Assembly (NCBI RefSeq): GCF_042453785.1
Contig: NC_091677.1
Location: forward strand, 8,093,501 to 8,157,500
Direction: 5' to 3'
Source of the DNA: Malus domestica
Taxonomy: Eukaryota; Streptophyta; Magnoliopsida; Rosales; Rosaceae
DNA: 64,000 nt
Part shown: positions 1-12,509 of the stretch, piece after piece
How positions within the stretch are numbered: position 1 is the stretch's first letter
Layout: every line of letters begins with the position of its first letter
Made by a program: the position numbers and the translations under genes
Notes under the pieces: model-generated
Database searches by the model: none
Seen by the model: the letters and a program-made list of their open reading frames with translations, nothing else
Told to the model about the DNA's origin: nothing

Positions 1-190
1 AAATCATTCACTTGTACTCACTAAAGGAGAACTTGAACCTATGTACTTGTGTAAACCCTTCACAATTAATGAGAACTCTTCTATTCCGTGGACGTAGCCA
101 ATCTGGGTGAACCACGTACATCTTGTGTTTGCTTTCCTATCTCTATCCATTTATATACTTATCCACACTAATGACCGGAGCAATCTAGCG
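1..190 (+). mobile_element. Possible Copia LTR R/U5 remnant
   Basis: The stretch contains the phrase CCGTGGACGTAGCC (about 89-102) followed by GAACCACGTACATC (about 110-123). This pairing is typical of the R/U5 part of plant Copia LTRs. No second LTR or coding part is seen, and the fragment runs straight into LINE-derived sequence. It lies upstream of the AXR1 exons, probably in an intron of that gene. The family assignment rests on motif memory only. Confidence 0.35.
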
Positions 191-194
191 AAGA

Positions 195-812
195 TCACAA
201 AAAGCGACCGTTTTCGCTACCTAGGATCTATCTTGCAAGAGAACGGAGAATTAGATGGAGATCTCAACCATAGAATACGAGCTGGATGGATGAAGTGTAA
301 GAATGCATCCGGCGTGTTGTGTGACCGTCGTAGGCCACTGAAGCTCAAGGGAAAATTTTATAGGACGGCAATAAGGCCAACGATGTTGTATGGCACAGAA
401 TGTTGGGCGGTGAAGCATCAACACGTACACAAAATGGGTGTAGCGGAGATGAGGATGCTTCGTGGGATGTGTGGGCACACGAGAAAGGATAAGATTGGGA
501 ATGAGGATATCCGAGGTAAAGTAGGAGTAGCCGAAATTGTAGGAAAGATGAGAGAAAATCGGCTCCGGTGATTTGGACATGTGCAAAGAAGGCCGAATGA
601 CGCTCCGGTTCGAAGATGTGACTACGGGACAGAGGTTCAGGGCCGAAGGGGTAGAGGAAGATCTAGGAAAACTTTGGAAGAGACTCTAAGAAAAGACTTA
701 GAGTACTTGGATCTAACGGAGGACATGATACAAAACCGAGCGCAATGGCGTTCTAGGATTCATATAGCCGACCCCACTTAGTGGGAAAAGGCTTTGTTGT
801 TGTTGTTGTTGT
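195..812 (+). mobile_element. RTE-type LINE, 3' remnant of reverse transcriptase ORF
   Basis: One reading frame gives the C-terminal part of a plant RTE-clade non-LTR retrotransposon polyprotein. Recognisable blocks are FRYLGSILQ, IRPTMLYGTECWAVK and, after a stop, FGHVQRRPNDAPVRRCDY. The frame is interrupted by TGA at 569-571, where the family has Trp (RLRWFGHV), and then continues in the same frame to a stop near 779-781. The 3' end is a (TTG)n tract at about 793-811, the usual tail of RTE elements. The 5' end is missing, so this is a dead, 5'-truncated copy. It sits upstream of the first visible AXR1 exon. Confidence 0.85.
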
Positions 813-1036
813 GTGTTTTCATCTGAGACATTTTCAGAGTTACTTATTTGGATTTCTGATAACTAAGTATTTGCTTGTGGATTTTATTTTATGCTAATTG
901 ACCTTCGCCACTAATGACTGGTATTCTGATTTCTTAACCTATATGTGTGTGTGTTGCCTTATGAATCAATGGTTCAATAATATACACCGTGTGTTTGATT
1001 TTCAAGATTCTGAATGGATTATATTATCTATTGTAG

Positions 1037-4000
1037 GTATGCAGAAACCATTGATTTAGATGTGTCGGATCCTGTTGCTCACAAACACACGCCATATGTC
1101 CTCATTCTTGTCAAGATGGCAGAGGAGTGGGCCAAAAATCATGATGGTAAACTTCCATCAACTAGGGAAGAGAGAAAAGAGTTCAAGGTTTACCTGCTTG
1201 ATTTATACATTTTATGTTTGTTTTTCTTCTTTCAATTGCTTTCTTCTAAATATGTTTATTTGTTTCCCATTTATCTTGGATTACTTAGGAGCTTATTAAA
1301 GCTAGGATGACTGCACTAGATGAAGATAACTATAAAGAAGCCATTGAGGCCTCCTTCAAAGTCTTTGCTCCACGAGGAATTAGTAAGTGTATCAATTTTA
1401 AGTTTGGTTGTGGTTGCCCAGTATATTATTTCAAAAGATGATGTTGTCTTGTTAAATTTCCAAGAACGGCAAAATAATCATCACTTATGTTTTGCAGTCT
1501 GACTGATTCTTCAAGTTAATGAATATTTTTGGTAATTCTGAGCTGCAAATTGAGCTTGGTTAGAGACTTAGAGTACTTGCATAATGCCAGTGTGGCAGGC
1601 ACGCTTGTTGACTATTATATCCTACTCTCACTCCAATGGAGTTGGGGTTGAATTGGCATTGTTGCTTGCATTGTTTCGGACGAACAGAGTTTATCCATCT
1701 TTCCCCTGTCATTCACATAATATAATTAATCTGGAAAGAAAAGATAAATGGCATCATCCATAGCTGATGGAAGACTCGTACATCTTTGTAAACTTTGGGT
1801 GTTGCCGTATACTTCTTTGGAGGTTATGATCATACCGCATTTCAGCCTTGATTATTGGTGGTTGAATATCAGTCTGACTTTACAAGTGGTTAATTCTGTT
1901 TTTTCTTCTCATTTTATCTCTTAGGTTCAGACTTGCAACAGGTAATTGGAGATAGCTGTGTGGAAGTTGATTCCAGTTCATCTGATTTTTGGGTGATGGT
2001 GGCAGCGTTGAAGGTTTGTTTTTTATTTATTTTTCCATGAGAACTGGATATAGCATGCTTAATTTTTTTTGTGTTAAACTGAGGTGCTCAGAATAAAGTG
2101 ATTATCACCATATTGCATATCATCTATGGTTTCAAATAGATTCCTCTTTTCCTGATTTAGATTCCAGGCCCTCTGTTTTTTCTCTGGAAAACAACAGATC
2201 GGCCTATAAGTTTCAAGGCTGAAACTCTGATTTTCAAAATTGTTTAGAGGTAATTAGCGTAATGTTTAGGCAGTTGACCACCATTCATGCATATTTTGAA
2301 CACATAGCTTTGAGCCCCATGCCTACGTGCTTATGCTAGATTTTGGGGATTTTATGTGAAATACCTAACATGATCAAAGAGAATATGTGTTCAGAGTTCT
2401 CATGCCGAGTTTGTCTTCCTTGAATTTAGAGATTTCAGCCACTTACAATGGATAAGTAAGTAGCTTACCAATATTTTTAATTGAGAAAATCACATGCCTA
2501 TAATTAGCTTGTCCAATAGATCCATACCATTGTCAATTTCTTGACTAGCGTAATCAGAAATCTTCACTTTGCAGGAGTTCATAGAAAATGAAGGTGGTAG
2601 CGAGGCACCTCTTGAAGGATCAATACCAGATATGACATCTTCGACAGAGTTAGTGACCGATCTTATAATCTAGCCTTTCTTCTTTCTTTCTTTTTTTGTG
2701 TTTAAAAAAAATAATTGTTGATGTAAGAGTTCTTTCTACTCTCTTGTAGGCACTATATATCTTTGCAGAAACTCTACCAAGCCAAGGCTGAGGCTGATTA
2801 TCTTGTTATTGAGCAAAGGGTTAGGACTATTCTGAAAAAAATTGGTAGGGATCCAAACAGCATCTCAAAGACAACAATAAAAAGTTTCTGCAAGAATGCA
2901 AGAAAACTCAAAGTAAGTGTGTCGAGTTCCACTTTGTTGTGTGACTGACATATATTGCTTCACCAGTCCTGCAAGTATTCTTTTAATTGCAAATGTGGAT
3001 CCAAACATGTTCATAAGATTCTAATTTCACCTACCTTTTTTTTAATAAGTTTTCACCATTTTATAACTTCTTTTTGTGGTAAGGAATCCAATTGATTCTG
3101 TACTCCATAGACTTACTCTTTATAATTTATTTGATTGCTACTATTTTTAGGATATTTAGTAGTTATCCAGTGATGAAATAGTCTTGTGATGACCTTTCCT
3201 CATTTGTGTATACAATTTGGACCGTAAGGCTTGCAAAACAGTTGTAGCTTAGATCTGAGGCATCTTTCCTGCGGAATTTTAGCAAGGAATTCAGTGTGCA
3301 TATTAGGGATTAGTGTCCTAGTCTTTCAGAAACATTTTACTTAAGCTTCTTGATGTTTGCCTAGCGGACTTCAGTTGAACACTAATCTTTGCTTTGTAGG
3401 TTTGCAGGTATCGCCTAGTCGAAGATGAGTTCAATTCTCCAACCGCACCAGAGTTGCAGAAGCTTCTAACAGATGAGGATCACAGGTACATTATGATTTT
3501 GTTACCGTGGATTTTTGCGATCTTGTTTGTAGAATTATTATTTCTTTTGTGGGATGATATATTCTTGAAGATCTGAACAATAGAGATTCCAGAATCCTTT
3601 TACATATTGTATAGTACCACTCTTATCTATTTAACACATTTCTACTTGTCAGAGTAGAAGAGGAATTGTCATGTGTTTTCTTGATATATTTGTTTTATTT
3701 TATTTATATAAAGGATTAGATAACGTTGTTTTTCTCCCACCAAATATATTTTCTTAAATTTTACTTGAGGCAAACTAATGGAAGTTTTGGCGGAATTCAA
3801 CCCCTTCCTGGAAAAATAGAGCAAATGAACTAAATTATTTATCCCCCAACCCAAAATAAGAAAGGAATATACGTTACATATAACTATGGATCTGTCTTGC
3901 TTAAAGTTCACTATTTCTTTTGATTTTCATGACAGTGTAGCTGCTGGATTTTATGTTTTGCTTAGAGCTGTTGACCGATTTGCTGCCAATTACAACAGTT

Positions 4001-4457
4001 TTCCTGGCCAATTTGATGGGTAACACCTAATACTGTTTATGACTATATTATGGTACAAATTTATAATATTGTACTGATTATGCGTGTTCATTTTTCCCAT
4101 AGTTTAATGGATGAGGACATATCTCGATTGAAGACTACAGCTGTTGGCCTGCTTAGTGATGTGGGCTGCAATGGCGTTACATTAAACGAGGACCTAATCA
4201 ATGAGATGTGTCGATTTGGTGCTGCCGAGCTCCACGCAGTTGCTGCTTTCATTGGAGGAATTGCATCTCAGGAAGTGATTAAGGTTTGTGTTTCTAGCTC
4301 TGCTTTGTATGTAGAGATTAGTGATATCATATAGCTACTTAAAGTGACATTGACTGTTCCGACACTGTTACAGCTTATAACAAGACAGTTTGTGCCCCTT
4401 TCCGGAACTTTTGTCTTCAACGGCATTGATCAGAAGTCTCAATTGTTGTCTCTGTAG
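1037..4457 (+). CDS. AXR1: NEDD8-activating enzyme E1 regulatory subunit (AXR1-like), C-terminal exons
   Basis: Nine exons with GT/AG introns read through in phase: 1037-1187, 1289-1382, 1925-2013, 2575-2648, 2750-2912, 3400-3485, 3936-4019, 4103-4283 and 4374-4457 (stop TAG). They encode the last ~334 residues of the ~540-residue AXR1 family. Diagnostic blocks are AAHK-type VAHKHTPYVLILVKMAEEWA, LPSTREERKEFK, SSDFWVMVAALKEF, TIKSFCKNARKLKVCRYR, FYVLLRAVDRFA, MCRFGAAELHAVAAFIGGI and the terminal LITRQFVPLSGTFVFNGIDQ. AXR1 pairs with ECR1 to activate NEDD8 (RUB1), which then modifies cullins in SCF ligases, including those for auxin response. The first exon seen begins in mid-codon, so the 5' exons lie left of the window. 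No frameshift or stop is seen. AXL1, the paralogue, cannot be excluded. Confidence 0.92.
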
Positions 4458-4790
4458 CGGCTCTAAAGCCTGAAATGATATCAAATGACGGTATGTTTTC
4501 ACGTCTGGTAAACATCCTGTATGTAGCACTTGCAACTTCTGTTACATTGAGCTATACTAAGTTTTGGTTTTCATTTGCAGATAACCTTTTACGATTGCAG
4601 TGGGAGAAAGTTTGATGTCACAGCGATCTTACGTGCTATTGATCGGAGGCTTTGTTTCTGCAGTTGAGATTGGGCAGTTTGCAGTGAAACATGATTTTTG
4701 TAGTTTTGTTTCTCATTCCATTATCCTGGATATGTCAGTCAGGCAAAGAGAAACGATATATGAGAGAGAGAGATGGAGAGATTGATACAA
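4458..4790 (+). other. AXR1 3' UTR with a likely intron
   Basis: Downstream of the stop codon a GTATGT donor at 4491 and a TTTGCAG acceptor ending at 4580 suggest an intron inside the 3' UTR. The following sequence includes a short GA run near 4760-4775. A 3' UTR intron more than ~50 nt after the stop could expose the transcript to nonsense-mediated decay, but here the donor is only ~34 nt from the stop. Confidence 0.5.
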
Positions 4791-5080
4791 TATATATAAC
4801 ATTTGACTTCCAATTTGTTATGAAATGGATTTCTTATTAAGCATACATGCCCTCATACAGCGTTAACCACTTGTTCGGGCTCATTTTCATTTTTTAGGTT
4901 GTTATCGAAAGATTAATGTTGCAAAAATTCATTGAAATCGAAAGTCGTTTAAGTTTTATGTGGCTTATCAATATGCATGGATAATTATTTCCCTATACTT
5001 ATCAAGGAAATAAAATATAATTAATTTTTTAAAATCTGTTTATTAACACATTGTATTTGTGAAAGCACAAGCTTTTTAGA

Positions 5081-5270
5081 GCTTGTTTGGATGTGTTTTT
5101 AAAATGATTGAAATCACTTGTAGAGAAAATGTTTTTTTGATTTCAAAAGCACTTAAAGTGCTTTTTTTTTTCTTTTCAGAATTTACTTGCATTTTTACTA
5201 AGAATTGGTTCCAAAAACATTTTTATCAAAAACGTTTTCAGTCATTTTAAAAGCACATTCAAACAAGCAC
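5081..5270. mobile_element. MITE with ~30 bp terminal inverted repeats
   Basis: The left end reads GCTTGTTTGGATGTG then TTTTAAAATGATTGAAA. The reverse complement of the right end reads GTGCTTGTTTGAATGTG then CTTTTAAAATGACTGAAA. The inverted repeats extend about 30 bases with few mismatches, and there is no coding capacity. A target duplication is not clear. A more degenerate relative may lie at about 17022-17205. Confidence 0.6.
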
Positions 5271-6700
5271 TTAGTTGGCTAATTTTTTAGATTGTACATG
5301 ATATAGATTTTAGGTGTGTCCTAGTTTCTAGGTGCATATCATTTCATCATATCGTATCATTCATCTGTGTGACGAAGTTGTGTGCGATCTCTTTGCTCGT
5401 GAGGAGGACCAGCGAAGTGCGTTGTGTTCATCGAATCAAAGCAAAGGAAAGATAAGTGTGCTACAAGAACAAAAGTACAAGAGAGAATTTCGAGTGTAAT
5501 AAGTATTTGTCCTTCTGAGTCTTGTAAAAGTCTTTATGTAAGCAAGAATTTCTTGTAGCAAATGAAACAAGAACATGCATACCAAATAATATTTGCATTA
5601 ATGTGTTTAGGGTTATACTCTCTTTACAAAGTTGATCCTCTGATTTGATCTCCGTAAATGTAAAGTGTGTATGTGTTGTTGATCCAAAGGTCGTGATGAC
5701 TTGATCAACGGATGGCGCGAGGTTTTGGCTCTTGGCAATGGAAAAATCGGCACGTGTAGCAATGTTTGTTGATTCTTCTCAAGAATGATGAAGAATGTAG
5801 AGTTTTCTAAATCTTCTAATTGTTTGGGAATTTGGGGTTTGAGAGCTTTAGAGCTTCGGGGTCTGGGTATGAATGATTTTCTGGACTATTTTCCTTATCT
5901 TGGTCTTGGAGCCTCATATTTATAGTCTTTAGGCTTTGCCTACAAAAGAACCAAGACTTGATGTGTGTCTTGGTTCGTAATTTGACTCCTCTAATTAATT
6001 CAAATAAATTAATTTGTTTGATTTAAATTAAAACTAATTGAAGAAATATTCCTTTTTTTTTATTTTTTGTGAAATGTCGCCATATGTCCTTCTTGATGGC
6101 TTGTCTGATTTTGTTGAGTCATGTGTCCAACGTACGATTTGTGAGATACATGGTGCATACCACATAAGTCCTAATATGTCGAAACTTTAACGTGTTGGTG
6201 AACATTTACTTCACCAAAATTTTGATGTCTACACCTTATTCCTTAGTGGATTCTTTAACCAACTGTGTGCCAATGAATTTTATCTATTATGTGTAGGATT
6301 TTACCACGTAAAAGAAATAGTGTGTCATTTGTTCTTTTTATCAGCATATTTCTTTTTTATTCTTCATAGTACCTCATCTGATATTTTAATTGAGGTTGTT
6401 TATCTTTTGGGTTTGGATTCTAACATCTACCCGCGTTTTCAATTTATAATTACGAATTATGTATAATCAGGCATTGTATATGCGCTTGCACCCGACCTAA
6501 GAACAAATACAAATTGAAAAATATTCTGTGTGCTTGCACATGGATTAGGTTTAAAATTTATCGAAATAATTTACGGTTAGGAGAAGGAAACAAATTAAAG
6601 TTTAAACTCCTGGCATCCTATCCAGCTTGGTGAATTAGTGACATGACAATATCTCTCCCAACGAGGATAGGAAGGGAGATTACTTGAAGACCAAGAAATT
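5271..6700. other. Intergenic, no gene recognised
   Basis: AT-rich sequence without a convincing ORF or exon chain. Parts of 5320-6250 look like untranslated leader or LTR sequence, but no second copy lies in the window to test this. Confidence 0.4.
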
Positions 6701-6706
6701 CAAAAC

Positions 6707-6714
6707 TATAAATA
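6707..6714 (+). promoter_or_regulatory. Candidate TATA box of the SRP54 retrocopy
   Basis: TATAAATA lies 126 bases upstream of the SRP54-like ATG at 6840. It is followed by a CA-rich leader typical of a plant 5' UTR (CAAACTCATCG, ACCAACAATGG). This leaves open transcription of the retrocopy. Confidence 0.4.
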
Positions 6715-6770
6715 GAACTCTCAAAAGACAACACAAACTCATCGAAAACTTGAACTCTAAGCTATCTTGA

Positions 6771-8301
<1,531 letters not shown>

Positions 8302-8757
8302 CTAGTAGTGTTTTGGTAAAAAAATGAATTGGATTTTTGTGGTGTTGTGGCTTTTGATTAATTAGACTAATAACTGATATCTTTTGTGCCTTTCTCCATG
8401 TTTATTTGGGTGTTGTTTCATTTAAGTTTGGATATTCCCGCTGATTAATAAGTTACAAGCCACTTATTAGTCCTACGGTCTGTTGGTATCGATCATAAAC
8501 ATTCAGTAGATGAAGCCTTCTTGACTGGATTGTAGACGCTAAATTTGCCGAAGTCCCTCCTAGCACTGGAAAAAACAGTGCCCGTTATCAACCCCTTGCA
8601 CAAAGGAACAAAATTTCAGCAGCTAAACGTAATTATAAAATAAATTGCGTCAAGCATAGACAAAAAGCGGAGGGAGATATGACGATGACGATGACGATGT
8701 GATGGTGCCACGACATGTATCCAAAGCAGCATTAACTTCCATATGTGATATAATTAG
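8302..8757. other. Non-coding flank of the SRP54 retrocopy
   Basis: No gene is seen. No long poly-A tract marks the 3' end of the retrocopy, so the insertion is probably old or the tail has decayed. Confidence 0.4.
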
Positions 8758-8815
8758 CACTACAAGAAATGTGCCTGGGCCGCTGGGCGTTATATCCCAG
8801 CCGGCAGGTAAAAAA
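8758..8815 (+). mobile_element. CACTA-type terminus with a hairpin
   Basis: CACTACAAGAAATGTGCC starts at 8758 and fits the terminal inverted repeat of plant CACTA transposons. It runs into an imperfect stem: CCTGGGCCGCTGGG, an 8-base loop, then CCCAGCCGGCAGG. The matching right terminus was not found nearby, so this is a lone end or a very short derivative. Confidence 0.45.
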
Positions 8816-8895
8816 AAAACGAGGATGAACAGATTCAATGAACACTTGTCTCCACCTTTGGCAAAATTGAGAAATACCATCTTCGCCATATTCCT

Positions 8896-10007
8896 TTAGC
8901 AGATGATCCACAACTTGCTTGCCAGAAGTGACATTTCTGATCTATGTTTACGTTCAGAAGTTGCCCCATCTGCGGCATGACCAAATGTAACTGATCCATT
9001 CGGTGTATCTCTACTCTCACCATCACCATCAGCATTTACAACAGATACAAAATGACAATCAGCAACTCCACTCATGTCTGAGTTCATGTTCTTCTCAACA
9101 ACAGCAAAAGCTTCTTCTTCAGTCCCCAAATCACCATGCTTCACCATGAAAGTATCTCCATTTTCTGTTCCGGTAAATGCTTCTGCTTCAGTGGTGCATG
9201 AATCACGTAGAGCAGGGGTGGAGCCATAAAGGGACTAGAATGGTCGCAGGCCTACCTTGACATCTTTTTCACACATAAACAATGAGAGTTATCCCCTTAA
9301 TTTTCAAAGATTTTTCAAGGTATTAGAGCCCTAACAAAAATCTTTGCCTTATTCCTTTAATGGGTTCGATTTGAGGTTGGTGGCTCTTAATGCAATTAAC
9401 CAACGTCACAGTCAATTTTGAAGGACTCAGGTGATCAAAAGAGGGAGAGAGAGGAAGTAGGCAAGAGAGCTGGTTTTTATTTTTATTTTTTATTTAATTC
9501 CTTGAAGTCTTTTAATACTGTTACTTTTGCTTTTTTTTTTTCTTCCTTTTTTTATCTGTTCCCCTCCTCATTCCTTTCTTCTTCCACTAAGGGACTTTTA
9601 TTTTTAATTTGAGTCATGATAATATAGGGTTGAGTTGAGGAAGAGGATGACAAGAACGACATCGTACTAAACCCAAATGATGGTGGTTTGTAGTTAGAAC
9701 ATGGCATATCCTTATTTTTCTTAAATCAGAAGAGCGTTTTAGGTGAGACTTTTGGCCCCTCCTGAGCCTAGCTCCGCCACTGACGTAGAGTATCAGCTTC
9801 CGATGCGTTCACAATGGCAGATGTGGACCTGGTAACTGTATTTTTCTCCTGCTCCGCATCTGGTTGAATACTCCCCTTAGAATGCATTAAAGAAAGTCCT
9901 TTTTTCTTCTCAAAGCGTCTTCTCTCGTTGGGACTCATGCCAACCAGCAAAGCCCTTTCTAAATCTTCCTCCGATATTTGCCTCCCTCCATAATTTTTCA
10001 TTGCTAT
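8896..10007 (-). pseudogene. Unrecognised exon split by a hAT insertion
   Basis: A minus-strand reading frame begins after a likely acceptor (TATGCAG, ending at 10008) and encodes a hydrophilic segment with GGRQISEEDLERAL and SPNERRRFEKKKG. It runs into a 570 bp transposon at 9782-9213. If the transposon and one copy of its target duplication are set aside, the frame continues without a stop, through SCTTEAEAF and HGDLGTEEEAFAVVEKN, to TAA at 8898-8896. That gives 178 codons including the stop. As it stands the frame ends inside the transposon after DTLR. I do not recognise the protein. It may be one exon of a larger nuclear protein or a gene fragment. Exons further upstream on the minus strand were not found. 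Confidence 0.55.
9213..9782. mobile_element. Non-autonomous hAT element (Tip100-like), 570 bp
   Basis: The left end is CAGGGGTGGAGCCA, and the reverse complement of the right end is CAGTGGCGGAGCTA. These resemble Tip100-group hAT inverted repeats. The element is flanked by a perfect 8 bp duplication, ACGTAGAG, at 9205-9212 and 9783-9790, the size expected for hAT transposons. No transposase is encoded. Set aside with one duplication copy, it leaves an open reading frame across the insertion site, which supports both boundaries. Confidence 0.88.
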
Positions 10008-10234
10008 CTGCATAGCGAATAGATTAAATGCACACACACACAAGCTCCTAAACTAACAAACCAACAATACTACAAACCACTGATGTTAAAAATTTAAAAT
10101 CACACACCAACAGTAGTAAAACGTTTGATGTAAAAACCAACTTAAAATCAATACAATAATTTGGCGGCACTTTTGAGTAATACGACGAGTCGCTTGTGTG
10201 CCTCGGGCTTCATTGCATCCGACAATGGTCCATT

Positions 10235-10625
10235 GGGCCGTACGGTTTATTAGGCTTAGAAAATTTTGATAAAATAGCGACAGCATTTCATTTCTTTTCA
10301 AAAGGGAATTACAGTACACATTACATCAAAGCTTCTTCCAATAAAATATCAGAGATCAGGCCCGGGGTACTCGATCCCAAGGACAAATAAACAAATTCGA
10401 AAGAAGAGCATAACGCGCTAGTTGATGGGCAGTCCTATTTGCTTGACGACGAACATGGGTAAAAATAGCTCCAGTGATAGAGGCAATTAGAGCCTTTGAA
10501 TCCTCCATTATATGCCCAATGGTATGGTAGACAGATTGAGAGAAGATTCGTTTAGCGCTGTCACAATCTAAAGAGAATCACTTTCTAAAATAAAATTTTG
10601 AAAATCCCTTCGAGTCGTCAAAGTG
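10235..10625 (-). mobile_element. L1-type LINE 3' end with RNase H fragment
   Basis: On the minus strand, from about 10625 to 10324, the frames give FILESDSL, IIMEDSKALIASITGA, HVRRQANRTAHQLARYALL and, near the end, GLISDILLEEAL. These are blocks of the C-terminal RNase H domain of plant LINE polyproteins. Several stops and shifts are present. The downstream AT-rich stretch to about 10235 resembles the LINE 3' UTR. Only the 3' end remains. Confidence 0.7.
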
Positions 10626-10639
10626 AGACCTACACGTCC

Positions 10640-11180
10640 ACAATTATTTTTTCAGTGCAGATAGGACATTACAAGTCTACAATGTCACTGATTTTCAAGG
10701 CAATGATGTATGGTTTCTTACAAGTGTTAAATGAGTTTGAAGAGGATCGTTTAGAGTTGTGCTATTTATAGTGTGGGTATAGGACTAGGAAAGATTTTTC
10801 AGTTTGTAGAAAATACGGTCACTATACCGTGTCATAATACAAGTGTTTGCTTACATGAAAAAATGATTTTCAACCACTTGTATTATGATACTCGTATATA
10901 TGAACTGTATTCTCAACACACTAAAAATTTTCTCCAGAAGAGACTCTCATATGTTGCAGATCTTACAGTGTTAAGACTCATATATAAACAACTTTCTCAA
11001 GCAACATTGTAAGGTTAACTTAGAGCATGCACACCTCACGACCGCGGCAATTTGCTTTTTCCTTTTAATTTATATCTTAAATTGTTTATATAAACATATA
11101 GATGTCAATTGTATAAAATACACAATTAAGGAAAACAAAGCAAAATACCATTCATGAACTCAAATTTCTCTATTTTAAGG
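10640..11180. other. Intergenic, no gene recognised
   Basis: No exon chain or known repeat was identified. A reading frame of 79 codons at 10773-11012 shows no protein-like features. Confidence 0.35.
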
Positions 11181-11323
11181 GTAGTATTATTCACACACTT
11201 GTTTGACCTCTTACACACTCTTGTTACTTTGTTTTTTTTTTATCTTCTTCAATTGATTCGACGGTCAAAAATTGAAAGAAATATGTGAGAGATAAAAATG
11301 AGTGTGCAAATAACATCATCATA
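11181..11323. mobile_element. Small MITE-like inverted repeat
   Basis: The left end GTAGTATTATTCACACACTT is matched by the reverse complement of the right end, ATGATGTTATTTGCACACTC. The pair encloses about 140 bp with no coding potential. Mismatches make the exact ends uncertain. Confidence 0.4.
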
Positions 11324-11567
11324 TTTTAATAATCGAAAAGAATCAACAATCTGCTGCAGCGGCGCTTTCATTTATTTTTTTTAAAACTCAGCGGCGCTTT
11401 CATTGGCCGGGCCCAACAGCTTATAAATAATTTGCTTCCATTCCATGAAATAACAATAAAAGAAAAAATGGATTGGGAATTAAACAACATGATGATATTG
11501 TTTTGGTTTCGTGTGGGAATAAGTGGGTGAAGACTTAAGACTCCATGAGTTGATGCCATCTCTGGAT

Positions 11568-11766
11568 GGATCCAGATCCTCTCCGGATCTAAGGATCCTG
11601 AGCCTAGGGATCAATTGATCCAGCCCGCTGACATTTGATCCAACGATTACAATTATTATAACTTTTAATGGGACCCCCTGTTTATAGCCGTTGGATCAAA
11701 TTTCAACAGGCCAGATCAATTGATCTATAGGCTCAGAATCCTTTGATCCGGATAGGATATGGATCC
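11568..11766. mobile_element. Foldback MITE, ~200 bp
   Basis: Two arms of about 85 bp are inverted copies. The left arm has GGATCCAGATCCTCTCCGGA and GAGCCTAGGGATCAATTGAT. The reverse complement of the right arm has GGATCCATATCCTATCCGGA and GAGCCTATAGATCAATTGAT. Almost the whole element can fold on itself. It is rich in GATC. CATCTCT occurs on both outer sides (11557-11563 and 11766-11772), but not in clean target-duplication register. Confidence 0.65.
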
Positions 11767-11910
11767 ATCTCTTGACAATGACATCGAAATGAATGGCAAG
11801 CTTGGCCCTATTCTTTGTCCTTCCCTGCTCCTTACAAAATAAAATTTTCTGAGTGAGATATCAACTGAGTCGTCGACCCATGTTATAATTTATAACACAG
11901 AGAAGTATGC

Positions 11911-12066
11911 CATATAGTACTACGATCATGTGGCATTTTTTTTAACTTGTAAGTGAGAGGTCTTATGTTTGATTTTCATCAAAAACAAATTTGAACCACA
12001 TTATTACTAGCTCATTGTAAAGTTTAGTACACTGCTCCATTATTTAGTGTAGATAATATTATTTAT
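11911..12066 (+). mobile_element. SINE-like repeat, copy 1
   Basis: The segment carries AAGTGAGAGGTCTTATGTTT, then ATTTGAACCACATTATTACT, then TTTAGTGTAGATAATATTAT. The same order of blocks occurs at 15105-15235 and inverted at 39369-39536. A GGT(C)TTAGGTTTGATT-like block resembles a tRNA B box, which suggests a tRNA-derived SINE. Confidence 0.55.
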
Positions 12067-12448
12067 TCAAAATAAAAAAACGAAAAATAGACAAAATTTG
12101 TTCGCCTTGTGCACTCTTGCCTTCCAAATATTGCTTGACATTATGTTTCTTTTTTTCACTTTTTTTACATTATTTTGAAATTCAAATTCTTAAAGATACA
12201 AAAACCAGAAGCTAGGGTTCAACAACAACAAAAAAAAAAGGAAAAAAAACAAAAAAAAGAAGCTTAAAGTAAACAATGGATGGGAGGGAATAAAGGGAAC
12301 TGCAGATGGCACATGTGTATGGGCCTGCAGACATAAAGCAGTGGATGGAAGATGGTGGCCCACTCTAGATGGGGCATTAATGCTGCCATTAAGGAGGCCC
12401 AGTTTTATATCTGTGGGACATACCTGCCCTCATGGGCCTGCCGCCTTC

Positions 12449-12450
<2 letters not shown>

Positions 12451-12485
<35 letters not shown>

Positions 12486-12503
12486 TGTGTGTGTGTGTGT
12501 GTG
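12451..12503. repeat. (GA)n(GT)n compound microsatellite
   Basis: About 16 GA units are followed by about 10 GT units. Confidence 0.95.
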
Positions 12504-12509
12504 GCAACT

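Noticed and set aside
251-586. 111-codon frame on the minus strand
   Set aside because: It is the antisense shadow of the RTE LINE reading frame.
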